This document shows, one piece after another, positions 18,919-28,300 of a stretch of DNA of 64,000 bases. The translations under genes and the position numbers were made by a program. The notes under the pieces are model-generated. The model was not told the DNA's origin, ran no database searches, and was given only the letters and a program-made list of their open reading frames with translations. This DNA comes from G963667675 sp965249215 (GTDB taxonomy: Bacteria > Chloroflexota > Dehalococcoidia > Lucifugimonadales > UBA3495), in contig CBDFLN010000001.1 of assembly GCA_965249215.1 (NCBI GenBank), positions 1 through 64,000 of the forward strand, read 5' to 3'. Numbering within the stretch: position 1 is the first letter of the stretch; every line of letters starts with the position of its first letter.

Positions 18919-21531
18919 ATGAAACTGAATCCCATTAGTTGGCTATCTAACCGATCTACACGCAAGGCCCCTGTGCTTCTGGCGGTGACGTCGCCGAGGA
19001 CCGGAGAGCGCACCCTGCTGGGGGTGGAGAACTTCCTCAGGTCCATCGCCATTCCCGAACCCTTCTCCCTGGAGCTGGCGGGAGACATGGACGGCGTGAC
19101 CCTGATGGCCCGGTGCCGGGACAAGGAGGTGGTCCAGAATCAGATATCGATTCACTACCCCCAGGCCCGTATCGCCGAAGTTCCCCCCGAGGAAGACCCT
19201 CTGCGCCTGGAAGAGGATGAGGAGGCCTGGGGAATGAGCCTGAGGGTGCAGGGCCCTCCCTATGTTCCCCTGAGGACTTTCCGGGACGACGACCTGCTGG
19301 ACCCCGGCTCAGACCCCATCCTCGCCCTCCTAGGGACGATGGCGGCGCTGCGCCCTGGAGAGCGCATGGTGGCCAGACTGGTGCTGTCCTCCCTGGGACC
19401 CGACTGGTCTCAGCCCTACCTGGACAAGGCTCTGCCGAAGCCGGTGACCGAGCGAAGGGACGCCTCCTACACCTACCAGACCAAGCCCCTCCAGACCGAC
19501 GGCGCACTGATGGCCGTATTGGGCCTAGTCGTTCTGGGAGCCTTGCAGGGCTACTTCTGGATGCAGGGCGGGGAGTTGTGGAAGACGATACTCTTGGGCA
19601 TCGGAGTAGTCGCCGGGACCGTAGTGGCGGGCTGGGGATGGTGGCGATGGAAGAAGCGGCGTTCCCGCGTCTACGACCCCATACTGGTCAAGGAGAAGGT
19701 CTCCAGCCTGGCCTTCGACTCCCACCTCCAGGTCACTGCCATCCTCCCCAAGAGTGATGGAAAGGAGCGGGCCAAGGCGCTCCTGGAGTCGGTGGCGGCA
19801 GCCTACCGCCACTACGACAACCTCGCGGGAGCTCACTTCAAGGTGAGCAAGATCAGGCAGGTGGTTCCCACCGCTTCCTTTCACATCCCCGGCCCAGGGC
19901 TCTTCGGATCGAGAACCATATTGGGCGTGCGGGAGGTGGCCTCTCTATGGCACCCGCTCGGGGCCAGGGACGACACCCCCCTGGTGGCGCGCTCGGGGGC
20001 CAAGGTGCTCCTGCCTTCCTCCGGGGGAGTGAGGGAGGGAGCCCTCATAGGCCACTCCACCGCAGGGACGGCCCAAAGGGACATCCGCTTTCCTGAGGAC
20101 CTGCTGCGCCGCCATCACCTATACGTGGCAAGGACCCGCATGGGCAAGTCCACCCTCATGCACCACATCGTCTCCCACAAGCTCCAGCAGAAGGCCGAGG
20201 GGAAGGACTCCGACGCCATCGTGGTCATAGATCCCCATGCGGACCTCGTTGAAGGGCTGCTCAACCAGGTGCCAGAATCCCTGGTTGACCGGGTGCGCCT
20301 CATAGACCTGGCAGACGACCGGAACGCTCCCGGCATCAACCTCCTGGACACCAGGGTCTTCTCCGACAGGGACCGCACCGCCGACTCGGTAGTGCGGATA
20401 GCCAAGGGCCTCTGGGACCAGTGGGGACCTAGGATGCAGTCCATCCTGGAGCAAACGGTGAAGAGCCTTCACGAGGCCAACGAGCACCCCTCCACCGACG
20501 CAGGTGAGCAATACACCATCCTGGACGGGCTGAAACTACTTTCGGACGACAAGTTCAGAAGCCGCGTGCTGGCCAAGGTCAGCGACCCCTACCTGCTGGA
20601 GTGGTGGGGTCGGGACTTCCGCAGCTGGCACCGCCAGTACAAGGCCGATGCCCTGGCCCCCGTCCAGACCCGGTTGTCCTACTACGCCTCATCACGGAAG
20701 GCCAGGTCCATCCTGGGCCAGTCCCGCTCCACCATCGACATGCGCCGGGTGATCCAAGATGGTGGCGTGCTCCTGGTCTCCACCTCCCAGGGGACGGCTG
20801 GCAGGGACGTATCGGCGCTGGTGGGAGCCTCCATCCTGAATCTAGTGGACGGCGTGATACGGGAGCAGGGGAGCGTGCCTATAGGTCAAAGGAGAGGTGT
20901 GCTGGTAGTGGTGGATGAGATGCAGTCCATGCCGGGGGTGGACTACGAGACCATGCTCTCCGAGCTGGGGAAGTTCGGGGCTTCATTCATCCTGGCAACC
21001 CAAAGCCTGGCCAAGCTCTCCGACCTCTCCCGCACCATGCAGGACACCCTGCTGGCCAACATCGGCTGCCTGGCCGTCTTCCAGGTGGCCGGAGCCGACG
21101 CTCGAACCCTGGTTTGGGAGCTGGGCAAGGACCGGGTCTCCGAGGACGACATCACCTCCCTGCCGGTGCACCAGTGCTACGTCCGAGGCACCGTGGGGGA
21201 GGAGCGGATGCCAGCATTCTCCATGAAGGTGCACAAGCCCGATGAGGGTGAACCCGAGATCGCCGTCCGCATTCGAGCGGCCGCATCTTCCTACACGACC
21301 CCAGTGAAGGAGACCGCCACCAAAGAGGCGGAGTCGGAGGTGTTGGTGGAGAAGTACAGAGCGGGCATAGAGGCCCTTGAGAAAGGTGAAGCCCCGAAGT
21401 CCAGTAATGGCGCTGCCCCAAAACCAGCCAAGCGGCGCAGGCAGCGCTCCCGTAAGCCCAAGGATGATGTTGGACAGGAAGCGGAGGCCACCGAAGAGAA
21501 CGTCTCTCCTAGTGTCGAGGAAGGGCAATGA
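18919..21531 (+). CDS. VirD4/HerA-like conjugative DNA-transfer ATPase
   Basis: The 870-residue protein has an N-terminal domain of about 190 residues, two hydrophobic segments at about 195-240 (ALMAVLGLVVLGALQGYFW, then ILLGIGVVAGTVVAGWGWW), and a cytoplasmic P-loop ATPase. Walker A is ARTRMGKSTLM, Walker B VLVVVDEMQ, and FILATQSLAKLSDL is the TraM-recognition/VirD4-type motif. The tail is charged and disordered (PKPAKRRRQRSRKPK). Proteins of this kind pump DNA to a type IV secretion channel. GAGGAGG precedes the ATG. Its stop overlaps the next gene (ATGA), so both are co-translated, and it lies downstream of the SOS box. No relaxase or T4SS channel genes are in the window, so the element is incomplete here. 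Confidence 0.85.
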   Translation: MKLNPISWLSNRSTRKAPVLLAVTSPRTGERTLLGVENFLRSIAIPEPFSLELAGDMDGVTLMARCRDKEVVQNQISIHYPQARIAEVPPEEDPLRLEEDEEAWGMSLRVQGPPYVPLRTFRDDDLLDPGSDPILALLGTMAALRPGERMVARLVLSSLGPDWSQPYLDKALPKPVTERRDASYTYQTKPLQTDGALMAVLGLVVLGALQGYFWMQGGELWKTILLGIGVVAGTVVAGWGWWRWKKRRSRVYDPILVKEKVSSLAFDSHLQVTAILPKSDGKERAKALLESVAAAYRHYDNLAGAHFKVSKIRQVVPTASFHIPGPGLFGSRTILGVREVASLWHPLGARDDTPLVARSGAKVLLPSSGGVREGALIGHSTAGTAQRDIRFPEDLLRRHHLYVARTRMGKSTLMHHIVSHKLQQKAEGKDSDAIVVIDPHADLVEGLLNQVPESLVDRVRLIDLADDRNAPGINLLDTRVFSDRDRTADSVVRIAKGLWDQWGPRMQSILEQTVKSLHEANEHPSTDAGEQYTILDGLKLLSDDKFRSRVLAKVSDPYLLEWWGRDFRSWHRQYKADALAPVQTRLSYYASSRKARSILGQSRSTIDMRRVIQDGGVLLVSTSQGTAGRDVSALVGASILNLVDGVIREQGSVPIGQRRGVLVVVDEMQSMPGVDYETMLSELGKFGASFILATQSLAKLSDLSRTMQDTLLANIGCLAVFQVAGADARTLVWELGKDRVSEDDITSLPVHQCYVRGTVGEERMPAFSMKVHKPDEGEPEIAVRIRAAASSYTTPVKETATKEAESEVLVEKYRAGIEALEKGEAPKSSNGAAPKPAKRRRQRSRKPKDDVGQEAEATEENVSPSVEEGQ

Positions 21532-22268
21532 CAGGAAAGGATTGCTATCTGGACACCCTGCGGTGCCTGGCCTCCATGCCCTTCCTTGACCGTCTGGAGT
21601 TGGCGGCCCTATCCAGCAGGGCTGACCGCACCACCTACAACGCCGTAGCCGACCTGGAGCGTCGGCGGTTGGCGGCTTCCCTTCCCCATGCTACAGACCT
21701 GCTGAGGACGACGCAGCGATTCTACGTCACCGCAGCAGGGCTTCGGCACCTGGCATCGGCGGATGGTCTGAGCCTGGACCGGTTGCTTCACGTCTATCCC
21801 GTCTCCGCCCAGTGGCGGCGCATCCTGCTGGAAAGGCTGGACGCGGTAGCGGTGATCTACCGACTTGCCGCGACAACCGCTGACGAGGAAGATGACATAG
21901 CCTTTAGATGGTATCGAACAGGGCCGCTGGATGCCGCCATGTCCCTGCCTGGTGGTCGGACTATTGGGATCGTGAGGCAGGGAGCCACCGCCGACAGGAC
22001 GGCCTTCGCCAAGCGGCTCTGGAGGCTGCGGGAGGGGCCTTTGCCTGGAGCCATTCTTTTATTGGCTCCCGACGCCGTGCGTCTTCACCACGCCCGGAGG
22101 TTGCTTGCCGGACTCCCCACGGCGGCCTTTCTAGCCCAAGAGGAGGATGCGGCCCTGGCCGGTTGCGACGATCCCGTATGGCATCCCCCGTCCATCTCCG
22201 CCTCCCTCGACCTCCGCTATCGTCCTGTCACGCATGAGTCAAGGCGGCACCCTTCCGGAGGACTCTGA
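21528..22268 (+). CDS. Replication-relaxation-like winged-helix protein
   Basis: The 246-residue protein begins with a winged-helix segment (LDRLELAALSSRADRTTYNA) and has the family core LLHVYPVSAQWRRILLERLD with a downstream GGRTIGIVRQG. It overlaps the ATPase gene by 4 bp. It is homologous to the gene at 5374-6633, where the same region is fused to a second domain. The family is associated with plasmid and conjugative-element replication or relaxation; the biochemical role is unknown. Confidence 0.75.
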   Translation: MTGKDCYLDTLRCLASMPFLDRLELAALSSRADRTTYNAVADLERRRLAASLPHATDLLRTTQRFYVTAAGLRHLASADGLSLDRLLHVYPVSAQWRRILLERLDAVAVIYRLAATTADEEDDIAFRWYRTGPLDAAMSLPGGRTIGIVRQGATADRTAFAKRLWRLREGPLPGAILLLAPDAVRLHHARRLLAGLPTAAFLAQEEDAALAGCDDPVWHPPSISASLDLRYRPVTHESRRHPSGGL

Positions 22269-22307
22269 GCTCTCACGAGTGACCATTCCCCAAGGACATA
22301 GCCCTGG

Positions 22308-23178
22308 ATGACGAAGGAGGGAGCTGTCTCCGACCACCTCCTGCCCGCCCTGCTAAAGCCTGCCGAGAAGCGCGTCTTGGACATCCTCTCCGACTGGCTC
22401 TTTATCACTTCGGTGGACCTGTGCCGGTTGCTGGGCTTCTCCAAAGCCCGGCTGTCGCAAGTAATGGTTCCCCTGACCGGTTACGGCCTCGTCCGGCGGC
22501 TCTCCATAGGGGGATCACGTCTTGCTCTAACCGATGGCGCCATCGACCTCCTGGCCCGCAGGGACCGCGCCGCCGTGGGCGCGGCCAGGAAGCGCTGGAG
22601 TATTACGAGCCTCGACTCCCAGGCTCCCACGGACTGGCGCAGGGTCTCAGGAAGGCGAAGCCGCCAGCTCCTCAGGAACATCGATCACACCGACGCCGTG
22701 CACGGGTTCGTGGCGAGCCTGGCCGAGCAAGCCAGATCCCAAGGCTGGGAAGTGGCGCAACTGGATCCCCCCTGGACGGGCAGCCAGGTACTTCAGGTAT
22801 GGTGACAAGCTGCGTTCCATTCACCCCGACGCATTCGGAATCCTGCGCAAGGGCGACTATACGTGGCCCTTCTTCCTGGAGTGGGAGCGCCGGGCGGTGA
22901 GGCCCACTACCATGGCGGCACGGCTAGCTCCCTATCTTCGTTACTACTCGTCACACCGGCCCACCGACGACCACGGCACGCAGCCCGTCGTCCTCGTGGT
23001 CTTCCACAACGACCTGGCAGAGACCCACTTCCTGCGGGTGTCCGGTGAGGAGATTTACCGAGCCAGGGTGCAAGTGCCCCTCTGGATCTCCCATAGGAAA
23101 GCGTTGGAGAAGTCTGGACCCTTGGGGCTGGTGTGGAGAACCCCTGGGAATTGGGAGCCTGCCCACCCCTTTCGGTGA
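22308..23178 (+). pseudogene. Replication-relaxation family protein, single-base frameshift
   Basis: The first frame from 22308 encodes a winged helix (LFITSVDLCRLLGFSKARLS) and stops at 22805. The expected continuation (RYFRYGDKLRSIHPDAFGIL, then WPFFLEWERRAVRPTTM) lies in the +1 frame to 23178. Removing one C from the C6 run at 22767-22772 joins both into about 289 residues. This is either a sequencing or assembly error, a real mutation, or less likely programmed slippage. It follows the 21528 gene by 39 bp and belongs to the same element. Confidence 0.8.
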
Positions 23179-23266
23179 TCTCCACTACTTGATTTAGAGT
23201 TACTAACTTCCTATAATGGTAGGAGTATTCACGCTCATGCTCATGGTGAAGCCTCGGAGGTTCGAC

Positions 23267-23671
23267 ATGGTAATAGACCGTCAGCAGAAGTATCGACAGA
23301 TGGCAGCCCAGGGCAAGTACCAGAGGTTGTACACGCACCTGTGCAGCCTGGCGGCGAAAGAGTGGAAGACGTCCTTCTCCGAGATTGAGTCCATCATGGG
23401 CTTCGAGCTGCCGCCATCGGCCCGTCTCCACAGGCCCTGGTGGGCCAACCAGAGCGGAGGCAACGGGCACAGCCAGGCCCTGGCCTGGACCGCCGCCGGA
23501 TGGGAGACGACAGAGGTGGACATGGACTCAGAGACGCTGCTGCTTCGGCGCAGGCCTGTCGAGTCCTCTCGTAAGCTCACCCTTGACGAGCTGTGGCCTG
23601 TCCATCGCGTGGGAGCGTGGCCAGCAGGACTGAGTCTCAGGCGGGAAGACCTCTACGAGGAGAGGGTATAG
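23267..23671 (+). CDS. Conserved small protein (DUF7662-like)
   Basis: From the ATG at 23267, with CGGAGG six nt upstream, the protein has 134 residues. The core KYQRLYTHLCSLAAKEW with an FSEIESIMGFELPPSAR motif and RPWWANQSGG matches a small conserved domain I recall as DUF7662, of unknown function. It sits between the frameshifted replication-relaxation gene and the PIN gene (9 bp before it), suggesting one operon. It could partner the PIN protein, though it does not look like a known antitoxin. Confidence 0.65.
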   Translation: MVIDRQQKYRQMAAQGKYQRLYTHLCSLAAKEWKTSFSEIESIMGFELPPSARLHRPWWANQSGGNGHSQALAWTAAGWETTEVDMDSETLLLRRRPVESSRKLTLDELWPVHRVGAWPAGLSLRREDLYEERV

Positions 23672-23679
23672 CCGGGTCG

Positions 23680-24102
23680 ATGTTCATCGATACGGACGTC
23701 TTAGTGAAGTCCCGTATTCTCGAAGCCCCGGACCACAATGTCGCCAGGGCCAGGCTGGAGCGTGCCTTCCGAAGCCAGGAGCCGATGCGGATCAGCCGCC
23801 AGGTGCTGCGGGAATACCTGTCAGTGGTCACCAGGCCACAGTTCTGGCCCATCCCCATCACCCGCGAGGAAGCGCTGGATGACGTGACGAGATTGATAGG
23901 CGCTTTCGAGGTACTGGAGGACGGACCCGTGGTGACCGATACGCTGATAGAGCTGTGTCGCCAGGTTGAAGTAGGAGGACGGCAGATACACGACGCCAAC
24001 ATTGTCGCCACCATGCTGGCCTATGGAGAGACCAGACTGCTGACCTTCAACATTTCCGATTTCCGCCGTTACGGAGACCGCATCGATCTCGTGAGCGATT
24101 AG
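23680..24102 (+). CDS. PIN-domain nuclease
   Basis: The 140-residue protein from the ATG at 23680 shows PIN acidic motifs: MFIDTDVLV at the start, a Glu in VLREYLSVV, and QIHDANIVATML followed by LLTFNISDFRRY at the end. It is probably an endoribonuclease of the VapC type. No RHH or AbrB antitoxin is adjacent, so it is either an orphan toxin or partnered by the preceding small protein. It lies in the conjugative-element operon, 61 bp before the recombinase start. Confidence 0.85.
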   Translation: MFIDTDVLVKSRILEAPDHNVARARLERAFRSQEPMRISRQVLREYLSVVTRPQFWPIPITREEALDDVTRLIGAFEVLEDGPVVTDTLIELCRQVEVGGRQIHDANIVATMLAYGETRLLTFNISDFRRYGDRIDLVSD

Positions 24103-24163
24103 CTGAGGGTGGTCTGGGGCAAACGCGAAGCTGGCCAGGACCAGAGAGACGAAGGAGGACAAC

Positions 24164-24498
24164 ATGAATGAGCAGTACCAGCCCCCAACACCGGCAGCCC
24201 TCTACGCACGGGTGTCCAGCGACCGGCAGGACGTTGACCTGTCCGTGTCCGCCCAGCTGAGGGCGCTCAAAGACTACGCCAAAGCCAACGGCTACTCCGT
24301 GGCCCGAGAGTACGTGGACGAGGCCGAGAGCGGGCGTGTCGCCGACCGGCCTCAGTTCAGGGAGATGATCGACGAGGGGAGCAGGCCCAATGCGCCTTTT
24401 CAGGTCATCCTCGTCTGGAAGTTCAGCCGCTTCACCAGAAAGAGGGAGCACGCCGTGGCCTTCAAGTCCATGCTGCTGGCGCAAGGCGTTCAAGTGAG
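24164..24498 (+). pseudogene. Serine recombinase N-terminal domain, truncated
   Basis: The start (ATG 24164, after a GGAGGA ribosome site) gives a resolvase catalytic domain: AALYARVSSDRQ with the nucleophilic Ser at the SS pair, SVSAQLRALKDYAKANGY, and VILVWKFSRFTRKREHAV. Large serine recombinases continue for several hundred residues, but here the frame passes at about 24499 into an IS3-type transposase tail. The recombinase was probably the integrase of the element and is now inactive. Confidence 0.85.
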
Positions 24499-24811
24499 CA
24501 TGGACGGCAGGGGCCGGTGCATGGACAACGTCTTCGTGGAACGGCTGTGGCGCAGCATCAAGTACGAGGAGATGTACCTGAAGGCATACCAAAATGGGAC
24601 TGAGGCCAGAAAGGGGATTGGGGCTTATCTGGCCTTCTACAACCAAGAGCGGCCCCATCAAGCCCTGGGCTATCGATCACCGGGTCAGGTGTTCCATGCA
24701 GTGAGCCCACAAAGGTGTTTACTGGAACATCCACGAGCCTTACCATCGGATGAAGGTTTACGAGACACCCCAGCGGTAGACTCTCTTATTTTAGCCTCAC
24801 CGCTATCCTGA
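24499..24811 (+). pseudogene. IS3-type OrfB C-terminal fragment fused in frame to the recombinase
   Basis: The sequence reads SMDGRGRCMDNVFVERLWRS and later FYNQERPHQALGYRSP, the C-terminal third of an IS3-family OrfB including its catalytic Glu region. The 5' part of the IS is missing, so a deletion joined it to the recombinase. The tail of the IS probably ends a little after 24811. It is related to, but not the same as, the IS at 50014-51259. Confidence 0.82.
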
Positions 24812-24924
24812 TGATGGGGTCCACTTGACTTTCTGCGTCCTTTCGACATCTCCCACTCCTTCCCGACAGCTACCGCTGCCCTTAGTTTAGGAGCAGGACT
24901 CTCACTTAGCTGCTTGTCCGATTT

Positions 24925-25174
24925 TCCGGGTCCACCTCAGAGTCGAAGGCGTTCACCAGCGGCTCCAAAAGACTTCTGGCCACCTACCTGCAAACGCTGT
25001 TGGCCTATCCCGACGGCTGCATTTGGGGCGAGACGGTGTTCGACCCCAGGACCCAGGAGATAACGTCCAAGTGTCGCCCTTATCCGAGGAGATGCTCTAT
25101 CCCAAAGAGAAGGGTGCGCCGCTTGCTGCCGAGAGAATCTCCCACTTGTCAGGTGGGAGACTCGGAGGTATCAT
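24925..25174 (+). pseudogene. Unrecognised degenerate coding fragment
   Basis: A plus-strand frame reads SGSKRLLATYLQTLLAYPDG and continues with ETVFDPRTQEI before shifting to a frame with VSPLSEEMLYPKEKG. The segments look like real protein in two frames, perhaps a helicase remnant, but I cannot name the family. Confidence 0.3.
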
Positions 25175-25244
25175 AGATTGACTTTCCATAGAACTCAAAG
25201 TGTTGTACTTTCAGGAGATTATTGTGTGGCTCGAGTTGTATTGT

Positions 25245-25280
25245 GCGCATATGGTTTGACGCCAGTTCGGCGATATGCGC
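25245..25280. repeat. Inverted repeat upstream of the giant gene
   Basis: GCGCATAT (25245-25252) and ATATGCGC (25273-25280) are perfect inverted arms with a nested CGCC/GGCG pair. The structure ends 32 bp before the start of the giant gene and could be an operator or a leader-RNA hairpin. Confidence 0.45.
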
Positions 25281-25312
25281 CGCTTACGTAGGACTTATAA
25301 GGCACAACTGTG

Positions 25313-28300
25313 ATGCGGTCTAGCTCCCGGTCCCAGAGATTGGCCATAGCGGCGATGGTCACTGTCTTGGCCTTGCTGTCGGGGTCCACCATCCCGTTGA
25401 CCACGTCTGCGCAGAGTGACACCGCCCCGGAGCAGCCGTCCGAGCTGTCCACCGAGGCCGGCGACACCCAGGTGAGGTTGAGCTGGGAGGACCCCGACAA
25501 TTCGACGATAGACAAGTACCAGCTTTGGCAGATTGCCCAAAGCGCAACGCTCACAGGCGCTAACGATGAGTTCGGCTATTCCGTGGCGGTGGCCGGCGAC
25601 ATCGCCGTGGTCAGCATGCCCGATGATGAAGATAGCAGCGGTGATTCCGGAGCGGCCTTTGTATTCAGCAAGGTTAACGGCGCGTGGTCCCAGAAGTACC
25701 GGCTCAAGACCGGCGATGATGACGGTGATGGTGTTGACGATGCTGTTCAGGATGATGGGTTTGGAAGCTCCGTCGCATTCGACGGCGCCACCATAGTGGT
25801 TGGAGCGCCTTTCGACGACAGCAAAAGAGGCGCTGCGTACCTTTTTGTCGAACCTGGCGACGGATGGGACAACCAGAGCGGCACTGACACGGTCGATCTC
25901 ACCGACCCAGCCAAGCTTACCGCTCCCAACGCCTCGGTGGAGGACGAGTTCGGCTATTCCGTAGCGATGGACGGTAACACCGTTGTGGTCGGGGCGTACT
26001 CGGATGACAGCACGGACACCAACGGCAGTCCCGTCTCTAATTCCGGTTCGGCCTACGTATTTACCAAGCCCGGCAACGCCTGGGTCTCCACCAGCACTGC
26101 GGCCACGTTGACCGCCTCCGACGCCGCGGCGGGCGACGAATTCGGCAGGTCCGTAGCGGTTGACGGCAACACCGTCGTGGTTGGGGCGAGCGGTGATGAC
26201 GGTCGATCCGGGACCGAGGCCACGGACTTTGTGGGTTCGACTTTCGTGTTCGTCAAGCCCAACAGCACCGGCTGGGTCTCCACTAGCACTGCGGCGAAGC
26301 TGATCGCCGAAACCCGCGGGAATCAAGACTACTTCGGCCGTTCCGTAGCAATAGACGGTGACACCATCGTGGTTGGGGCCGACGGGCAAGACACCAATAC
26401 GGGTTCGGCTTTCGTCTTCGCCGAACCCAGCAGCGGCTGGGTCAACAATACCGAGACGGCCAAGCTCACCGCCTCCGTCCGCTCCAGCGGCCACAGGTTC
26501 GGGTTTTCCGTGGCGCTGGACGGCGGAACTGTCGTAGTTGGGGCCTACGGGGAGGCCGGCTCGAGGGGTTCGGCGTACGCCTTCACCAAGCCCGGCACCG
26601 GCTGGGCCAGCGGTACTGAGACGGCCCATCTCACCGCATCCGACCGCAACGGTAACGATAGGTTCGGCTCTTCCGTCGCAATAGACGGTGACACTGTTGT
26701 GATTGGGGTGGAAAACGACGATACGGCCTACGTGTTCGACATCGTGGACTGGGAAGACATCGCCGGTAGTAACGCGGCGACTACGTCCCACATCGTGACC
26801 GGTCTGACCAACGACATCGACCACACCTTCCGGGTGCGTGCGTTGGACAGTACCGAAGCCAGCGATCCGTCCGACTCCGTGTCGGAGACCCCGACGGCGG
26901 CATCTTACGCTCCGGCCAGACCCGTCAACTTTTCCGCCGCGCAGACTGGCGGCCGCCAAGTGGAGTTGACGTGGGACGCGCACCGCTACCCGCTGACCGT
27001 CAGTGGTTATGAGTACAACCAGGACGGTGGCGATTGGAACACCATCACGGAGAGCGATTCCAGCTTACATTCGCATACCGTCACTGGCCTGACCGCGGGC
27101 ACCACGTACACCTTCGCTGTCCGCGCCGTCAACGGCGCGGGTTCAACTGAGTCCGACTCCAGGTCCGTGACGATAATCGGACAGGCTGCGGCGCCCGACT
27201 CATTCACCGCCGTCGTGGGCGACGAACAGGTGTGGCTTGGCTGGAGAAGCCCCGCAGATTTCACCATATCCAGGTACGAGTACCAGCAAAAGACCGGGGG
27301 CGACTTCGGCGACGATTGGACCTCCATCCCCGGGAGCAGGTCCGGGACCACCTTCCATATCGTGACCGGCCTGACCAACGACACGTCCTACACGTTCCGG
27401 GTCCGCGCCGTGAACGCCGCGGGAGGAAGCGATGCGTCCGTCGAGAAGCCCGCGACGCCGGGGGACGCGTCTGCGGCCCCGGGCGTACCCGAAGGCTTTG
27501 CCGCCAGACAGACGGGCGTCGGCCAAGTAGAGTTGACTTGGGACCCGAGTTCCAACCCCCTGACCGTGACCGGTTATGAGTTCACCCAGAACAACGGGTC
27601 CACTTGGACCACCATCTCCGAGAGCGATCACAGCACTGTCTCCCACACCCTCAACAATCTGAACACTGGGAACTACACCTTCGCCATCCGCGCTGTCAAC
27701 GGCCCATACGTAGGCGACTCCTCCGGCGCCCAGTCCCTGACTGTGGTCGCTAAACTGGTGGCGCTGACTGGGCTTACCATCAACGATCCCGAGCCTGGGA
27801 GCGGCATCGAGAGCGATATCGGAGACACCCAGGTCAGGCTGAAATGGAACGACCCCGGCAATACGTCCATAACCAAGTACCAGGTGTTGCAGTTTCCTGA
27901 GAGCATCAAGCTGATCTCCAGCGACCGCGATGACGAAGACGAGTTAGGGTGGTCGGTCGCCGTGGACGATGACACCCTGGTGATTGGGGCCCTCGGGGAC
28001 GACGACTCCATCAAACTATCCGGTTCGGCCTACGTATTCACCAGGGTTGCCGGCGGCTGGACCCAGGCGGGCAAGCTCACAGCCAGCGATCCCAAGGAGG
28101 ATGCCGGCTTCGGGCATGCGGTCGCCGTGCATGGTGACACCATCGTCGTTGGAGCGTACGAGGAGGACCACACCGACAACAACAACAACCCCATCGACGA
28201 TGTTGGCGCTGCATACGTCTTCACCAAGCCCGCCAACGGCTGGGCCGACATGACTCAGACGGCCAGGCTCACTGCCTCCGACGCTGCGGCCGAAGACGAG

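Noticed and set aside
25295..26983. Long minus-strand frames opposite the giant gene (this one of 562 codons, others at 29663-31417, 33494-34555 and 36662-37546)
   Set aside because: They are antisense to a repetitive, GC-rich coding sequence. Their repeats mirror the FG-GAP codons and they have no family features.
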